Shown here: positions 1 through 10,959 of the stretch, in pieces
How positions within the stretch are numbered: the stretch's first letter is position 1
Layout of the letters: each line of letters starts with the position of its first letter
Origin: Saccopteryx bilineata
Lineage: Eukaryota; Chordata; Mammalia; Chiroptera; Emballonuridae
DNA: 64,000 bases
NCBI RefSeq assembly: GCF_036850765.1
Contig: NC_089495.1
Location: forward strand, 115,777,033 to 115,841,032
Direction: 5' to 3'
Position numbers and translations under genes: made by a program
The notes under the pieces: generated by a model
Seen by the model: the letters and a program-made list of their open reading frames with translations, nothing else
The model's database searches: none
Told to the model about the DNA's origin: nothing

Positions 1-197
1 CATCCTTAGCTCCCAGGCCAACTTTGCTCTAATGGAGCCTTGGCTGCGGGAGGGGAAGAGAGAGACAGAGAAGAAGGAGAGGGGGAGGGGTGGAGAAGCA
101 GATGGGTGCTTCTCCTGTGTGCCCTGGCTGGGAATCGAACCCGGGACTCCTGCACACCAGGTCGACACTCTACCACGGAGCCAACCGGCCAGGGCCT
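1..197 (-). mobile_element. Rhin-1-type tRNA-derived SINE, cut by the window edge
   Basis: Read on the minus strand this begins with the tRNA-like head (GCCCTGGCCGGTTGGCTC at 197 going down), has a B-box-like GGTTCGATTCC segment, then the CACACAGGAGAAG link and the CT-rich body common to the family. The 3' part lies outside the window, so no target duplication can be checked. Short reading frames here are SINE shadows, not genes. Confidence 0.9.
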
Positions 198-1147
198 ATC
201 ATATATATCTTTTTACATATTTATATACATATAGATCTATACTTTATATATATATATACACATTGTATATTATATTTTTCTTAAAATGTTTATTGTACAT
301 TAAATTATTTTGGAAGAGCTAATAAACTAAAATGTTATGAAGTTTTTAATAAAATAAAGTTTATCTGATATGAACCTTGACCTTCAATTTAGCTTTTTTC
401 ATATTAAATAATATATATAATAGAGCTAAATTATCTACCAATATTTATTTAACAAATATTTGTTGAATATTAGTAAGTTAAAATAGAAGCATTTATTATT
501 AAAATATATTTTAAAACTTAAATAACCTTTAAGATAAGAGCCATTGAATGTCTGAAAAACAAGGCAAACTTCTGGTTCCCAAATTAATAAAGTGGTAATT
601 CCAATGAGGTTCATCAGTTTCTGCTTTATAGTTTATGCCATGAGCATGTTAGCAAAAATTTTATTCCTTTGTTCAGTTGAGCATACGTGAAAGACAAAAT
701 GGTAAACTCTTAACTGAGTTTACTTTGGCTTGTCAGTAGATGCTAAGGCGCAAAGGAAGAAACAGCCTCCTGAATTATGAGAAATTATTTTATTTGATCA
801 AAAGGTGGAAAATTAGGTCATGTGGAGGGGGAAATTGTATTTCATGGGGATGCTGTGATTTATTTTAGTGCTTTCTTAGTTTCTCAATTATGACCATGGT
901 CCTCTTTTTATTTTTCAGTATTTTTATAAAAAATGTCTATTAAATTTCTCAGTAGGTTTTAAAATGTTTTCAGGAGGTGATGGATGACCAAAACCTATTG
1001 GATTATTAAATAAGGGTTCAGAGAGACCCAGGCAGGCCATTCTTTACTGGATTGTGTGTGCTGAGGATGAAGGCAGAGGAGGCCTGTAATGCTATTATGC
1101 TCACAGACAGAATTACTGATGCTGTCATCACAGGTAGTACATATATA
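198..1147. other. AT-rich unassigned DNA with a short TA tract
   Basis: Very AT-rich sequence follows the SINE, including a (TA)n stretch near 243-262 and a second at 1139-1150. I recognise no gene and no clear repeat family. Old, degraded L1 or other retroelement sequence is possible. Confidence 0.5.
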
Positions 1148-1228
1148 TATACTGTTCACAAAAACTAGGGGATATTTTATTGCTTCATATTCATTTTGAA
1201 ATATTCCCTAATTTTTGTGAGCAGTATA
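1148..1228. mobile_element. 81 bp palindromic MITE, Tc1/mariner type
   Basis: Two 30-base arms, 1148-1177 and 1199-1228, are inverted copies matching at 27 of 30 positions by my count, with three transition differences, around a 21-base loop. The element begins TATACTG and ends CAGTATA, which fits a TA target site. Size and near-complete palindrome resemble the human MADE1 mariner MITE, but the sequence differs. It is non-coding and would fold into a stable hairpin if transcribed. Confidence 0.75.
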
Positions 1229-1264
1229 TTAGGTGCTAACTGTTTAAAGTATGCCTGCATGTCA

Positions 1265-1405
1265 GATAGATCTTATTTATACCACTTTCCAGCCTACACC
1301 TTGGGCAAGTTACTTAATCTTGCTCTGTTTCATTTCCTCCTGTGAAATGCAAATCATAATTACATCTAATTCATGTGGTTTTGTAAGAATTAAATAAAAT
1401 CGCTT
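1265..1405 (+). repeat. MIR SINE fragment
   Basis: The core reads CCTTGGGCAAGTTACTTAATCT, then a degenerate 'cctcatctgtaaaatg'-like segment, then AGAATTAAATAAAATC. This is the usual order of MIR core and 3' part. It is an ancient, diverged copy. Confidence 0.75.
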
Positions 1406-4400
1406 GTTAAAAAGATAGCAAGCCTGTCGTGTGTGACGAGTGTGTTCCTGGGCTTTGGTATTGGGTTCTGGGACGGGTTCTCTATGCGATCGAGTGGGAG
1501 ACAGAGGAAAGGCCTGTGACCTCGGTGGAAACGCATCAGGAAAGGGGCCAGACCAAGCAGGGGCCCGGGGAAGAAACAGGTCTATACCAGATCCTCTTTC
1601 CCGGTGTCTTCAGCTAAATTCATTCGACAACTCTCTAACCTCTGGAATATATTCCAAATCTGATCTTTTCTCCATTCCACTCATTCCAGCAAATCAATAG
1701 CATCATAAGCAGTAAAAGAGAAAAATAAGAGTAACCCCATCTCCTCCTTATGTCCCTAAAGTAAAAGCAACAAAAGCTCTCTTCTGAAAGGACAACTACT
1801 AGCTGGCACTGTAGTCACCAGAATGACCATTTAACTTCCCGAGCTACAGTGGTGTCCTCACTAATGTTAGGCAATGCTCCAGTTCTCTGGGCTGCCTGGA
1901 CTGGCAATGTTGGAGGTTACATTCTTTCCCCTTTAATGCATAATATTTCCATAGATTGTATCTGCATGTAGTGAAAGATGACCTGATGGTGCCTGTCTGT
2001 GTTCTCTGTGACTGAGAACCACTGAGTACATGAGTAGTGCCCCCTTCCAGGGCCTTGTTGCGATAAAAATTGTGTTCATTTCCCCAAATAGGAAATGGAC
2101 AAATCATGAGCATACTAAAGGCTTCCCTTTAGTTATGCCCATAACACCTTGAAGGGCATGCAAATACATTCCTTTAACAAAAGGAAACACTTGAGGTTAC
2201 ATACACAGAATAGAAGAAGGAGTGAAATTGTTTTGTGGGTGGGTGGTTTGTTTTGCTGTTATTGTTTTAGTGTGTGGACACCTGACAGTCCAGGTAGACA
2301 TCCTCACTCAGACGAACCTGTGAGTATCTTTTCCTCTGCTCTTCCTCATCCTTTGCGCTTGGCAGTGCTCTTGGACTTTGAAGCATTCCTTAAAAATCTT
2401 CTACCATTCGGAATGTCTGAACAGCACTGGTGGGGTTTTACTAGGTTACTTGGGCCCTAGTTGTTGCTAAGGGAAGACTTCATGTCATTTATGTTAGCAT
2501 ATGGGAGGGTTTTTTCCCCATTTTGTTAAAAAGTTTGCTTTACTCTATTTACCAATGGAAAGGGTGAAGTTAGAAGATACAAGCTTGGGAAAATACCCCA
2601 ACCTGACATATATGTATGAGGAGTCACAGCCATAGTTCCTCCTTTCTAGGTCACAGTTAATAAACACGGACAAACGGCCTGTGAACATTTCACTCCTGTT
2701 ATGCTGAGATAGGATTGTTGGAATTTAGTTCCTCTTTTTTAATATTTGGAGGGGCCTGCATTCATCCCAGGAGAGACTGAAGATGGAAACTATGGTTGAG
2801 AGGCACCGTGCCTAGAACAGCTTACTTTGTAGGTTTAATAATATATCCTTTCCTAAGCAGTATTTGCTTCCTGCACCTATGCTAGACACCCACCTAGCAA
2901 TTGTCCAGTTTGCAAAGCGTGCTGTGAGGGTGACTGGCAGCTGGGAGCAGAAGTGGTGGTGAGAGGCTCCAGAATCACAGGGAAAGTAAAAGGACTTCAC
3001 TGCTGTTTGCCATCACATATCGAGCCATCACTTTTGAGAAAGAACAAAATGCTCAACACAGTTGTCACAATTACCAGCAATAATTAACATTTTTGTGAGG
3101 CTGTTTCTTGCAATGTCTAAGCTCTCTGTTCCCAGATACCTCATTTACTTTCCTCTCAAAGATCAGCCATTTCTTTTCAGGCCAAAGAACAGAGTGTGAA
3201 ACTTTGTGCAGTGACCTGCCGCCCTGGGCTAGAGCTGTGGCTCTGTTGCATGCAGACAGTAAGTCAGAGTGGTGACAAAGATGAGGAGAGACTGGCCTCA
3301 GGGGCCCTGCAGGGACTCCCAGGACTGGTTCAGTGGGGAGCAGGCAAGCTCTCTTGGGCCCAGCAGAACCTCTGTGACACACTTCCCTCCAGGTCTGGGT
3401 ACTTAGGGTGGCCACGAGGAGAACCGGGCATCAAGCAAGGGCTAAGGGTGGTCTCCCAAGGCAGCAGCACATTTGGGTCATATGCCACGGGGCTCCCCTG
3501 TCTGGGCACTCTGGCTTCCACCCCTCCTGGCCATAAGTGAGTCCCAAAGAAAGCCAGACCCAGAAGTGGGAATGTGCTGCTCCTGCAGGGGGAACCAGCT
3601 AATTCAATAGTATCACTGCTGTTTTCTGGTGGGAAAATCCCTCACTTATATACTAAAATGTCACTAAAACATCTACACCAACGGAACTCAGCTATATATA
3701 CAGAATAAACCTCAAAATGAGTTTGGAACTACTTCTTTAAAGAAGATTATGTATTTGAAAAAGGAAGGGCAGAGATTTTTTCTTAAAAGTATGGGTCACC
3801 TACTGTGATTTCCTCTGGAGGTCTCTAACAGGTTATGCATAGTATTACAGGCTGGCGCAAACACGTCAGACAACATTGAATCTACCAGCTACAAGAGTTG
3901 AATATTATAGTGGAGACCAGCTCCGAAAACTCTGAAACTAGACCCTTAAAACCAGGGAGTTTTGAATCACCCAGAAAATGGTTTGAGCACCAAACACAAA
4001 TAAAATATATTGCTTCCAAACTGCAAATAAGACCACCTAATTTCTTGGAATTGAGCACAGGTTTATCTTTTTTTATATATGTATTTATGTATTTGAGGAG
4101 ATACTCCAAAATGTCCCAAGCTGTTGGCCTGCCACATAGTTCATTGACAAATTGATCTCTTGACTTACTGCCAAAGCATCCAGGGCACGAAAACTGCCCA
4201 CTTTTCAGGTCCATTAGCACATAAGACTGAGAAGTTCAAGGTTTTTATTGAGTAAATTTCAGTAAAAAATTAAGAATTAGACATAGCCCTGATTTGAATA
4301 TCTGTTAAATAAAAACAAACTTTTGTTGTTCCCTGCGTATTAGGTCAAAGACAATAAATAGTATCAACAGAATCAAAAGTTGTATAACAGGTGTTCAACA

Positions 4401-4880
4401 AAAGTCACTAAATTTAGTACTAATCCCTGAATTCATTTGAATCCTATTATGGTTTTTGTGAAGCAGATTTTAGTCACTTTATCACCCGGCCCAGAACCTC
4501 ACTTGAACACATAGCAAATAGTGACATTATGTCTGGAAATGAGCATTTATTCAGAAACAGTGACCAAAGTTTTATATAGTTCTAATGTTTATTTTGTTCC
4601 CCAGTATACATATTCCCAGGTTAATTAACATAGATCTTCTTTGGGAAAATCCAGAAGAAATGTGGGATGGTGAGCAGATCAGAGTACGTTGTGGGGTTAA
4701 CAAAGCCCTTGCTCAGGGACCCAACCTCCAACCCTCTGTTAGGGAATGCTTACTTCAAGGGTGTGTTTTTGTTATTTTTATCTGACAAATCAGGGAGATC
4801 TCTAATCGGTTAACCATCTATAACCACAGCACCTTATATCCAAATAAGTTTACATTCTGAGTTACTGGGGTTAAGACTTC
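1406..4880. other. Unassigned sequence without a recognisable gene
   Basis: About 3.5 kb with no coding region I can support. A stretch near 1420-1600 holds more CG dinucleotides than its surroundings. The segment 3180-3545 is GC-richer and open in several frames on both strands, which suggests composition rather than coding, and no domain is recognisable. Old, diverged repeats may be hidden here. Confidence 0.4.
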
Positions 4881-5410
4881 AACATAACTTTTGTTGGTAA
4901 CACAATTCAACTTATAACATTATATACCCATAACCACAATCAAGATGTAGAATATTTTTATTCACTGTGAATAGTCCTCTTGAAATCCTTTGCATGCCAT
5001 TGTCTCTCCCCACCTCTTACCTCTGACAACTATCCTTTACTAGAATTATACAGAAATGGTACATATATTTGGCTTTTCTCACTCGATACCATGATTTTGA
5101 AATTCATGTGTATCTTTCCACATGGAAATAGTTTTTGTGGGGTTTTTTATCATTTTTTATTGCTGAGCAAAATGATATATGACAAATTATTTATACATTT
5201 AATGATTGATGGACATTTAGTTTGTTTCCAGTTTTGAGCTATTAGAAATAAAACAGCTATGAACATTGGTGTACATATCCTGTGTGGACATAAGTGTCAT
5301 TTCTCTTGGGGAACTTGCTGGTTCATAGAGTAAGGGTTGACTCATTGTATAAGAAACTGCACAACTGATTTCCAGAGTGGCTGTTGCATTTATCCTTGGC
5401 ATCCCTTTTT
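4880..5410 (-). mobile_element. Old L1 3' region (ORF2 end and 3' UTR), antisense
   Basis: On the plus strand it reads as the reverse of the end of L1 ORF2: an 'atggacatttagtttgtttccag' segment, 'ctattagaaataaaacagctatgaacattgg', and 'tgcacaactgatttccagagtggctg'. This order is diagnostic of the antisense C-terminal L1 ORF2 region. It is heavily mutated with no open frame. Confidence 0.7.
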
Positions 5411-5524
5411 CTCCTTCTTAGTCTTCTCTTGAATTCAGTAATTTTTTATTATTCCATGGTACCTCTACAATTGACTTATAATTTGTACTTATTTATTATT
5501 TGGTGGCTTCTGTGGGTTTTATAA

Positions 5525-5768
5525 TACAGTGGTATCTTGAGATATGAACAGATCAACATATGAATTTTTAAGATAGGAGCTGCAACTCAGTCTGTATTTT
5601 TGTTTGACATCCGACCAAAATTCCGAGATACGAGTCGTGATTCGGGAAGCTGCCGCTAGTTGGTGCGATGGCGCACGGGTCCAGTATCAGCAGTTTGATA
5701 TACGAGTTGACTGACTTAAGAGCTCAGTTTCAGAAAAAATTAAATTTGTATCTCAGAGTACCGCTGTA
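5525..5768. mobile_element. About 240 bp MITE with pogo/Tigger-like ends
   Basis: The left end is TA then CAGTGGTATCTTGAGATA. The right end, reverse-complemented, is TA then CAGCGGTACTCTGAGATA. Inverted ends next to TA on both sides fit the Tc1/mariner superfamily, and the CAG-GGTA-CT start resembles pogo/Tigger termini. The centre (around 5615-5680) has more CpG than the flanks. It is too short for a transposase and is presumably mobilised in trans. The family assignment is inference. Confidence 0.65.
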
Positions 5769-6079
5769 TTAATTTTTAATCCATGTGATCTATCTTTAAA
5801 CACTATTATACTATATAATGTGTAACTTAGGAATTTTTAACAGTACAGTTTCATTATACCCTTTTGGTTTATTTTTTCTTTGGTTTTTGCTATTGTTCTT
5901 ATGTATATTATTGGTGTATATATTTTAAGTACCAAATATATAATGTTATTATTTTTGGAATAAAATTTCTCTTTTTGAGAGATGAAAATGGGAAAAAAGT
6001 ATTTTATATTTATACACATATTTACCTTTTCAGATGCTTTTTATTACTTCATAGAGATTCAGATATTTACCTAGTAACA

Positions 6080-6480
6080 TTTTATTTCCCCTTGAAGAAT
6101 TTTTTTAATGCAAGACTGCTGACAATTAATTATCTCATATCTTGAATTGATTTAACATTTATATTTCAAAGTAGTTTATTATTATCTATATTTTATGTTA
6201 TCAGTGGTAATATCTATATTAACTCTTGCATTTCTAATTTTGTATATTTGAGTCACCTTTATTTACTTGGTGAGTAAAATGAAGTTTTGTCAATTTTTTT
6301 TAAACAACCAACTCTTATTTTCATTGATTTTTTTCTGTTGTCTTTTTAGCCTCTATTAATTTATTTCTGTTCTTATTATTGTTATTTTCTTCATTTTACT
6401 AACTTTAGGCTTATTTTTTTCTTTTTATTAGTATCTTGAAGTTTAAAGTTAAGTTGTTTATTGGAGATTTTTATCTTGTT
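6080..6480 (-). mobile_element. Old L1 ORF2 middle part, antisense
   Basis: The plus strand reads 'aaccaactcttattttcattgatttt', 'tttagcctctattaatttatttctgttctta' and 'cattttactaactttaggctta', the antisense of the ORF2 segment between endonuclease and reverse transcriptase. It may belong to the same element as 4880-5410. The AT-rich stretch 5770-6080 between them is unassigned. Confidence 0.6.
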
Positions 6481-6802
6481 TTCTTTTTTGTTTCTTGTTT
6501 TCTTTTTTGATTGAGGTATAATTGACATATAAGGTCACATTAATTTCAGGTATACAATATTAAGATTTAATATTTGTATATATTGTGAAATGATCACCAC
6601 AATACATCTAGTTAACATCCATCATTTTATATAGTTACAATTTTTTTTCTGGTGATGAAAACTTTTAAGGTCAACTTTCTTAGTAATTTTAAAATATGCT
6701 ATAAAGTATTATTAGCCATCGTCACTATGCTGTATATTATATTCCCATAACATTTATTTTTTAACTGGAAATTTATAAATTTTGACTCACTTTACCTGTT
6801 TT

Positions 6803-7217
6803 TTGTTTTGTTTTTTTTTTTTCATTTTCTTTTGCATTTTTCTGAAGCTGGAAACAGGGAGAGACAGTCAGACAGACTCCCGCATGCGCCCGACCAGGAT
6901 CCACCCGGCACACCCACCATGGGGCAACGCTCTGCCCACCAGGGGGCGATGCTCTGCCCATCCTGGGCGTCGCCATGTTGCGACCAGAGCCACTCTAGCG
7001 CCTGAGGCAGAGGCCAAAGAGCCATCCCCAGTGCCCGGGCCATTTTTGCTCCAATGGAGCCTCGGCTGCGGGAGGGGAAGAGAGAGACAGAGAGGAAGGT
7101 GCGGCGGAGGGGTGGAGAAGCAAATGGGCGCTTCTCCTGTGTGCCCTGGCCAGGAATCGAACCCGGGTCCTCCGCACTCTAGGCCGACGCTCTACCGCTG
7201 AGCCAACCGGCCAGGGC
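6803..7217 (-). mobile_element. Rhin-1-type SINE with 15 bp target duplication
   Basis: A full-length copy on the minus strand, from the T-rich tail at 6803 to the tRNA-like head at 7217. It is flanked by the direct repeat CACTTTACCTGTTTT at 6788-6802 and 7218-7232, a clean L1-mediated target-site duplication inside the L1M 3' UTR. The long apparent reading frame across it is not a gene. Confidence 0.93.
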
Positions 7218-7404
7218 CACTTTACCTGTTTTAACTACCCATTTTCCTGCCTCTGGCAACTATCAATCTTTTCCCTGTATCTGTGAGATTTATTTATTCA
7301 TTTATTGGATTCCACATATAAGAAAGATAAAATAATATCTGTCTTTTTTTTGTCTGACTTATTTTACTTATTTCTTTAATGTCCTCAGGTCCATCTATGT
7401 TTTT

Positions 7405-7786
7405 TGTTTTTGTTTTTTTTTTTCTCATTTTTTCTGAAGCTGGAAACAGGGAGAGACAGTCAGACAGACTCCCGCATGCCCCGACCGGGATCCACCCAGC
7501 ACGCCCACCAGGGGGCGATGCTCTGCCCATCCTGGGCGTCGCCATGTTGCGACCAGAGCTACTCTAGCGCCTGAGGCAGAGACCACAGAGCCATCCCCAG
7601 CGCCCGGGCCATCTTTGCTCCAATGGAGCCTTGGCTGCGGGAGGGGAAGAGAGAGACAGAGAGGAAAGCGCAGCGGAGGGGTGGAGAAGCAAATGGGCGC
7701 TTCTCCTGCGTGCCCTGTCCGGGAATCGAACCCAGGTCCTCCGCACGCTAGGCCGACGCTCTACCGCTGAGCCAACCGGCCAGGGC
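7405..7786 (-). mobile_element. Rhin-1-type SINE with 14 bp target duplication
   Basis: A second full-length minus-strand copy. The flanking direct repeat is CCATCTATGTTTTT at 7391-7404 and 7787-7800. It is only about 170 bp from the previous SINE and in the same orientation, but with a different target duplication, so the two are independent insertions rather than a tandem duplication. Confidence 0.92.
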
Positions 7787-9289
7787 CCATCTATGTTTTT
7801 GTAAATGGCAAGATTTCTTTCTTTTTTATGGTTGAAAAGTATTCCATTTTATGGGTAGTCCTATATATGTAACACATTTTATTTACCTGTTCACCCATAA
7901 GAGGGCACTTAGGTTGGTTCTATGTTTTGAATAGTAAATAATGCTGCAGTGAACATAAGGTTCATATATTTTTACAAGTTAATATTTTTGTTTTGTTCAA
8001 ATAAATACTCAGAAGTCAAGTTTCTAGATCATACAGTATTTTCATTTTTAATTTTTTGAAGAAACTCCATATTGTTTTTCTTAGTGGCTGCATCAGTTTA
8101 CATTCTTACCACAACTATTTTATGTTCTCTACATTTTCATCAACACTTGTTATTTCTTGTCTTTTTTCATAATAAGCATTATAATAGGTGTGAGGTGCTA
8201 TCTATGGTTTTAATTTGTATTTTCATGATGATTAGTGATGTTGAACATCTTTTTATGTAGCTGTTCAGCATCTGTATGTCTTTGAGAAAATGTCTATTCA
8301 GATTCTCTGCTCTTTTTAAATTGGATTGTTTGTGTTTTTGCTTTTGAGTTGTATGAGTTTTTTGTATATATTAGATATTTACCCCTTATCAGAGATATGG
8401 TTTGCAAATACTTTTTCCCACTTACTATTACTTTTTACTTTGCTGATGGTTTCTTTTACTGGGCAGAAGCTGTTAGCTTGATATAGTCCCACTTGTTTAT
8501 TTTTGCTTTTGTTACTTGAGCTTTTAGTGTCAAATCCAAGAAATCGTCATAAATATCAATGTCAAGGAACTTAATATGTATGTTTTATTTTGAGAGTTCT
8601 ATGGTTTCAGGTCTTGCATTCAAGTCTTCAATTCATCTCAAGTTGATTTTTTGGTATAATTTAACATACTGGCTCATATTTATTCTTTTTCACATGACTG
8701 CCCAGTTCTCTCAACACCAGTTTTTGAAGAGATTTTTTTTGCCCCCATTAAGTATTTGGCCTCCTTTGTCATAAATTAATTTATCATATATGCATAAGTA
8801 TATTTCTGAGTTCTCTGTTCTCTTCCATTGATCTATGTGTCTGTTTTTATTCTACTAACATACTGTATTGATTTATTTAGCTTTATACTATAGTTGAAAG
8901 CAGAGTGTGATGCCTCTGGCTTTGTTCTTTTTATTTTGTTCTGAAGATTGCTTTTTCAATTTAGGGTCATTTGAATTTCAGGAGTATTTGTTTTATTTCT
9001 GTGAAACAATGCCATTGAAACTTTGATAGGGATTGCGTTGAATCTGTAGATATTTTCAATCAATATAAACTTTTGAACAATATTAATTCTTCTAATCCTA
9101 AGCACAGAATATCTTTTTCATTTATTTCTGTCTTTATTAAGTTTTTTTATTAATGTCTTATAGTTTTCAGTGTACAGGTTTTCCACCTCCTTGGTTAAAT
9201 TTATTACTAAAGATTTTATTCTTTTTGATGCAATTATATGTGTATTTACTTCCTTAATTTTTCGTTTTGATAGCTTCTTAGCAGCTTAT

Positions 9290-10250
9290 TTTATTATTAA
9301 TGCTCCCAATAGTTGAGAGTGTGCCAAGACCTGTCACTGTTTCCAAGGGAAGAATCTCAGTCAGCACCTAGATTCAGGCAGATTAGAAGCCATATCCTCA
9401 GGCAGCAGATTTTAAAGTATGCAAATATATACAGTCCCAGAGACCACAGGCATAAGTCCGCTGGCAATCAGAGACAGGCAATCTGGAGGTGTCTCCTGAG
9501 CAGCAATCAAAAAACTGGGGCTTTTTATGAGAGTATAAGCCTCTTTCTAGAAGATACTGGTGAGCAGTTGTGAAGAAGAGGAAGAGTGCAAAGACTGTGT
9601 CCCACAGCCTCTGTTCCCTGAGTGCACCTTCATAGGGCCCGGAATGTGTGCCAAACTTGAAGCCTGCCCCTTAGGCAGGCTTTAGGACAAACAAGTCTCT
9701 TTCAAAGAAATATTGGGGATGTGTTTCAGACTGCTGTCTCTGCAATGCCCTATCGGTGATAACCTGCCAAGAACTGTCTCTCTGGTTGTCACAGTCCTAG
9801 CGAGCCCAGGATAGAAATCCACCCCCCACCCCAGCCACAAGACTCAGGCAATCAAGAGGCATTACCTTAGTGGCAGCCAAGACAAAAAACACATGCATGT
9901 AAAATCTCCCCTTAGGGTGACACTGGTGCTCTGGAGTGTGGCAGAGGGAGAACATAAAGATGACAGTTGTCAGCGGGAGCATGAGAGACGGAAGCATAAT
10001 GATGGCACTGATCAATAAAATAAAAAGAAAATCCTTAAAGTTAAAAACAATTTCACCCACAGACTTTAGCAAAGAAGATGGAGAGGGCAAACATGTTGCC
10101 TGCCAACCTCCACCTCCAGAGAGTGTCTCAGCAGTTCCTTGCCCCTTAGATCAACATTTTAAGAGTAGCGAATGAGTTTTTGTCACATAAGTCCAGCAAT
10201 TTTTATATGACTACTTCTGCTCTGAGCCGAGGGACAGGTGAGTTCACACA
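9290..10250. other. GC-richer block between L1 pieces, not identified
   Basis: This block differs in composition from the AT-rich L1 pieces on both sides. It contains CACCCCCCACCCCAG near 9820 and short open frames on both strands (9313-9573 plus, 9797-10090 minus, 9936-10175 plus) with no recognisable domain. It could be an L1M untranslated region read on the minus strand, or a fragment of another old element. I cannot decide from sequence alone. Confidence 0.35.
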
Positions 10251-10254
10251 TAAG

Positions 10255-10622
10255 CCCTTTAAGAGTTATTTCTCTGTTACACTTGTTCATCTTTTTTGTT
10301 CTTTAGATTCCACACATAAATGGAATTATATGGTATTGGTCTTTCCCTCTCTGGCTTGTTTCATTTAGCATAAACCCTCCAGATTCATCCATGTTGTTGT
10401 GACTGGTAAGATTTTGTTCTTCTCTTTTAATGGCTGAGTAAGTTTCCATTATAGATATATATCATATCTTGTCTATCCAATCATCTATTGATGGGCATTT
10501 AGGTTGTTTCAATATCTTGGCTATTGTAAACAATGCTACAATGAACATAGGGGTTCATATACCTTTCTGAATTAGTGATTTCGATTTCTTTCAGATAAAT
10601 GCCCAGAAGTGGAATTGCTGGG
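10255..10622 (-). mobile_element. L1 ORF2 end, antisense, possible inverted half of one insertion
   Basis: The plus strand reads 'agattccacacataaatggaattatatgg', 'ggcatttaggttgtttcaatatcttggctattgtaaacaatgc' and 'cagaagtggaattgctgggt', the antisense of the last part of L1 ORF2. It abuts a sense-strand L1 3' UTR at 10623, the arrangement left by twin priming. Confidence 0.75.
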
Positions 10623-10835
10623 TTGTCTGGGGATGTGAAGTACAGCATAGGGAATATAGTCAATAATATTATAATAACTATGTATGGTATCCGATGGGTA
10701 CTAGACTTACCTGGCTGATCACTTCATAAGGTATGTAAATGTCTAATTACTAAATTGTATACTTAAAATCAGTACAATATTGCATGTCAACTATAATTAA
10801 AATAAAATAAATTTTAAAAATAAATAAATTATACA
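10623..10835 (+). mobile_element. L1M 3' UTR end with A-rich tail, sense
   Basis: It contains 'gtacagcatagggaatatagtcaataat', 'tacctggctgatcacttcat' and 'attgtatacttaaaatcagtacaatattgcatgtcaactataatt', the usual end of an L1M 3' UTR, followed by an A-rich tail. It joins head-to-head with the antisense ORF2 piece just before it. Confidence 0.7.
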
Positions 10836-10959
10836 TATTATTAATCTCACTGATAGTAGACAGAAAAAGATCAAAGTTATTGTTGATTTTCTTAAACTTT
10901 TTCTTCTAATAAAAACATAATTGAAAGATATATTTTGGTATCTTTGCTTTTTTTATTTT

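Larger units (their letters stand above)
6481..9260 (-). mobile_element. L1M 3' UTR and ORF2 C-terminal half, antisense
   Basis: It starts with a T-rich tail (6478-6510) and TGATTGAGGTATAATTGACA, typical of the antisense 3' end of mammalian L1M elements, runs through the 3' UTR (to about 7300) and then antisense ORF2 (for example 'gtattccattttatgggtag' and 'aataatgctgcagtgaacat' near 7840-7955) to about 9260. Two SINEs interrupt it (6803-7217 and 7405-7786). No frame is intact. Confidence 0.8.

Noticed and set aside
3071..3540. Overlapping open frames on both strands in a GC-richer segment
   Set aside because: There is no recognisable domain, no splice context, and simultaneous openness on both strands, which fits base composition.
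6782..7201. 139-codon open frame, and similar frames at 14995-15537, 46897-47451, 47969-48448 and 50299-50721
   Set aside because: They coincide with SINE copies, and the same peptide strings recur at every copy on either strand. They are by-products of SINE composition, not genes.
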